A stretch of DNA of 64,000 bases from CAZLRH01 sp964562015 (GTDB lineage: Bacteria > Verrucomicrobiota > Verrucomicrobiia > Opitutales > JABDGR01), in assembly GCA_964562015.1 (NCBI GenBank), contig CAZLRH010000008.1, forward strand, positions 150,818-214,817, in the 5' to 3' direction. The notes under the pieces are model-generated. The model saw only the letters and a program-made list of their open reading frames with translations. It was not told the origin of the DNA and did no database searches. The position numbers and the translations under genes were made by a program. Each line of letters begins with the position of its first letter. Position 1 is the stretch's first letter. Of the stretch, positions 61,633 to 64,000 are shown one piece after another.

Positions 61633-62793
61633 ATGTCCCGTTCCTGTCCCCTCCCCGCCCGGCCCCGCATTCTCGTCGCCCAATCCTGGTGGCAGGACCG
61701 CCTGCTCGAGGGCGTCGCCCAATACGCCGCGGAGCACAACTGGATCCTCGATTGTGAAATGCGCTGGGCCCACCGCGTGCCCCTGCCGGGCGAATGGAAG
61801 GGCGACGGCATCATCGCCTACGTCGGCATCACCAAGCCGCTGCGCCCGCTCATTAAATTCATCCGCCAGCAACAAGTCCCCGTCGTCCTCACCCAGCAGG
61901 CGAGCGACGGGCTCCGCGCCCCGCGTGTCATCATCCCCTTCGAAGACGTGGGCCGCGCCGCCGCCGAACATCTGCTCGCGCTGGGCTTTCAAAATTTCGG
62001 CTTCGTGGAATTTGCCGACAATATCATGGAACACGGCCGCCGCGCCGGTTTCCAGCACGCCATCGAACTTGCCGGCCACACGCTGCGGGTCATCCGCGTG
62101 CGCGAGCTGGCCGCGCGCCTCCCCACCCTGCCCCGGCCCATGGGCCTCTTCGCCATCAACGACCTCAACGCCATCGCCGTCATGCGCGCCTGCCTCGACG
62201 GCGGCTTCCGCGTGCCGGAGGAATTCGCCGTCGTCGGCGCCGACAATACCGAAATCCTCTGCAAATTCGCGCCCGTGCCCCTGAGCAGCGTCAACTGCAA
62301 TTTTGAAAAACAAGGCTACGAGGCGGCCGCCCTGCTCCACCGCCTTCTGCGCGGGGGCAAGCCGCCCATGCAGCCCGTGCTCATCGCCCCCGACGGCGTC
62401 ACGCCCCGCCGCTCGACCGACACCCTCGCCATTCCGGACGCCGACGCCGCGCGCGTGCTCCGCTTTTTGCGCGACCATTTCCGCGAACCCATCCGCCTCC
62501 GCCAAATCGCCGGCCAGTTGACTCATTCCTTTCGCCGCGCCCAAACCCTGTTTCGGCAACACACCGGCCGCACGATGATGCAGGAACTTGCCCGCTTGCG
62601 CATCGCGCACGCACAAACGCTCCTCGCCCAACCCGGACTGAAAATCTCCGCGGTGGCGGCGGAAAGCGGCTACGCCAACCGCCACCATTTTATCCGCGCG
62701 TTTCGCCGCGCCACCGGCCAAACCCCGCGCGCCTACCGCGCCGACAGCAAAAACGCCGCGCCTGTTGCCTTGGGGAAAACGGACAATCGTTAA
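61633..62793 (+). CDS. XylR-like AraC family regulator with LacI-type sensor domain
   Basis: A 386-residue regulator. Residues 10-265 form a LacI/periplasmic-binding-type sensor (ILVAQSWWQDRLLEGVAQYA, FAVVGADNTEILCKFAPVPL). Residues 275-375 hold an AraC HTH (ISAVAAESGYANRHHFIRAF, RRATGQTPRAYRA). This is the layout of E. coli XylR, which binds its sugar in the sensor domain. It is divergent from the hydrolase operon and likely controls it, sensing a sugar freed from the target polysaccharide. Confidence 0.9.
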   Translation: MSRSCPLPARPRILVAQSWWQDRLLEGVAQYAAEHNWILDCEMRWAHRVPLPGEWKGDGIIAYVGITKPLRPLIKFIRQQQVPVVLTQQASDGLRAPRVIIPFEDVGRAAAEHLLALGFQNFGFVEFADNIMEHGRRAGFQHAIELAGHTLRVIRVRELAARLPTLPRPMGLFAINDLNAIAVMRACLDGGFRVPEEFAVVGADNTEILCKFAPVPLSSVNCNFEKQGYEAAALLHRLLRGGKPPMQPVLIAPDGVTPRRSTDTLAIPDADAARVLRFLRDHFREPIRLRQIAGQLTHSFRRAQTLFRQHTGRTMMQELARLRIAHAQTLLAQPGLKISAVAAESGYANRHHFIRAFRRATGQTPRAYRADSKNAAPVALGKTDNR

Positions 62794-62842
62794 GGCTCGA
62801 ACAACCTGTCCCAAACGGAGTTATTCATCAAACGGGCAAACC

Positions 62843-63106
62843 CTAAACCTCCGCTGAATCGCTGCCATAGGCCAGGCGCACGATACAATCCGCGCGAAAG
62901 AAACACAGCGCGCCAAAGAGAACGGCCAACACTTGCAGCATAATATGTGTCCAGGGCCAAATATGAACGGACGGCCCCGTCAAGGCCGGCTCCGGCAGCA
63001 CGACTGCCATGACCACCGCGACGATGATCTGCCAGAGGGCATAGGCCAGAATCAGAAATCCCACCGCCCGGATAAATACGCCAAAGAGACTGGAAGGCTT
63101 CATCAT
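62843..63106 (-). CDS. Small membrane protein
   Basis: An 87-residue protein with two hydrophobic helices (FIRAVGFLILAYALWQIIVA and HIMLQVLAVLFGALCFFRAD). No family is recognised. It converges on the regulator gene, with 49 bases between. Nothing in the context suggests a role. The 320 bases upstream of it (63107-63426) hold no other gene and one promoter-like AT-rich stretch near 63240-63310. Confidence 0.55.
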   Translation of the reverse strand: MMKPSSLFGVFIRAVGFLILAYALWQIIVAVVMAVVLPEPALTGPSVHIWPWTHIMLQVLAVLFGALCFFRADCIVRLAYGSDSAEV

Positions 63107-63426
63107 GAGTAAGAAGCCAATTTAGTGCACAACTTAGAAATGCACAAGGAAGGTCAGCCCCAACGCGGGTAAGACCCCATCGCGAAGTATTCGACAAGCT
63201 ACGCTCAAAACTAGCCAATTTATCCCCGCTGGATGACATTTAATGTATGCCGGACTGCAGCCGAATTTTGTGGCTGAGGACGCAAGTATTTATTGAATAA
63301 TGAGTTGGCTGAATTGCCCGACTCCTGGCATAGCATATGCAAAAGCATTGGGCGCTTCCTCCCGCCTTAGAATTCAACACCCCAACCTTGGACGCACTTG
63401 TGTTTGCTCCTACTCCAAATGACCGG

Positions 63427-63759
63427 ATGCGAGTGGTGCTGATCTCTCCCAAGGGTCCGCTTTACCGCCATCGCAGTGGAATTTGGAAAAAGTCACTGCG
63501 TTACCAGCCTTTGACGTTGACGACACTGGCGGCGCTCATTCCGGACGATGTGCCGGTTGATTTGCAATTGCTGGATGAAGGCGTGTCAGATGTGCCCCTG
63601 GATTTGGAGGCCGATCTCATAGGATTGACGGTGATCACGGGTACCGCAATGCGGGCCTACGAGTTGGCGGATCATTTCGAAGAACTGGCTAAGTGCAATT
63701 CGTCCGCCGCACTGTTCCTGAAGGCCACTAAACTCGATGACCTGCTAGTGCAGTGTTGA
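63427..63759 (+). pseudogene. Truncated B12-binding/radical-SAM protein N-terminus
   Basis: From the ATG at 63427, about 85 residues (MRVVLISPKGPLYRHRSGIW, SLRYQPLTLTTLAALIP, ADLIGLTVITGTAMRAYELA) match the start of B12-binding-domain radical-SAM proteins. The family continues with a GGPHVT segment and a CxxxCxxC cluster. Here the similarity breaks after ELADHF and the frame runs 26 unrelated residues to a stop. It is a broken gene, apparently cut by insertion or deletion. The 186 bases after it (63760-63945) show no gene that I can recognise. Confidence 0.7.
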
Positions 63760-63945
63760 TTTTTTTGTACCCCAAAGCTTTTGTGACGGTGGATTCCGCA
63801 ATGCCTGTGTGCTCCCAATCCGCCAATTCAGAAGGCCATTTTCGACGCAAATAACCTACCCGACTTGTTAGATTCTGTCAGAGTTTTGACCCTTTTTCAG
63901 CCTCCTGATTTTCGTATCTCGCTCAAAACCAATCGCTTAATGAAG

Positions 63946-64000
63946 TGGAGGTGCGGGTCGGAATCGAACCGACGAATGGGAGTTTTGCAGACTCCGGCCT
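63946..64000 (-). tRNA. tRNA-Cys (GCA), partial at window edge
   Basis: The minus strand ends here with the 3-prime part of a tRNA: the acceptor strand followed by T73 and an encoded CCA (63946-63949), the T-arm GTCGGTTCGATTCCGAC, and an anticodon arm GGAGT-CTGCAAA-ACTCC with anticodon GCA for cysteine. U73 is the known identity base of tRNA-Cys. The 5-prime part is beyond the window. Confidence 0.93.

Noticed and set aside
1..64000. CRISPR arrays, rRNA genes, complete insertion sequences or prophage
   Set aside because: No regular direct repeats with spacers, no rRNA-like sequence and no transposase or phage structural gene were recognised; only the recombinase scar at 35302 points to past mobility.

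Overview
The window is GC-rich bacterial DNA, most likely from a member of the Verrucomicrobiota (Opitutales-like). The gene content fits: many secreted glycoside hydrolases with Ala/Pro-rich linkers, a prepilin-like protein with a C-terminal H-x-DG motif, several large secreted repeat proteins rich in W/LP or AGD motifs, a divergent proton-pumping pyrophosphatase, and many imperfect palindromic intergenic repeats. The taxonomic call is an inference from content; no rRNA gene is present. Genes are dense on both strands and start mostly with ATG.

Region 1 (1-11216, minus strand) opens with a protein-arginine phosphorylation and quality-control operon, read right to left: mcsA, mcsB, a 668-residue protein built only of ClpC N-terminal repeats, then clpC (cut by the window edge). 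The repeat-only protein between kinase and unfoldase is the most unusual item here. It is followed by a DUF1275 membrane protein, a W/LP-repeat protein with lower GC, an Ada-like AraC/methyltransferase and an LptF/LptG permease.

Region 2 (11506-23673) holds an AGD-repeat protein, a hybrid sensor kinase (PAS, PAS, HisKA, HATPase, REC, REC, Hpt), a dimeric alpha/beta-barrel protein, a divergent membrane pyrophosphatase, a second W/LP-repeat protein and an RCC1-like beta-propeller protein. Two nested or paired inverted repeats lie at 16369-16952.

Region 3 (23842-35190) is mainly housekeeping: purD, a degenerate S41-like protein, a low-molecular-weight phosphatase, rpiB, a secreted thioredoxin-like protein, a PD40 lipoprotein, glyA, a prepilin-like protein, a glycogen-synthase-like protein missing key substrate-binding motifs, purC and the tmRNA gene. 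The order phosphatase-rpiB-...-glyA recalls the Firmicutes ywlE-ywlF-glyA region, where YwlE is the partner phosphatase of McsB. A decayed tyrosine-recombinase fragment lies just past the tmRNA.

Region 4 (35598-52520) contains a rhamnogalacturonan lyase, MarC, a TlpA-like thioredoxin, malQ, a LysM-ended lipoprotein, a fatty-acid/olefin-like set (fabZ, fabI, an OleA-like thiolase, an OleB-like hydrolase), a RelE-type toxin-antitoxin pair, a CrtI-like oxidoreductase, dGTPase, a zinc alcohol dehydrogenase, a PBECR/DUF2283 pair and XerC. Region 5 (52612-62793) is a carbohydrate-use locus: six secreted hydrolases on the minus strand (GH27, GH43-like, GH29, GH27, GH43, GH43) with a divergently read XylR-like AraC regulator. 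The right edge has a small membrane protein, a truncated B12/radical-SAM gene and a partial tRNA-Cys.
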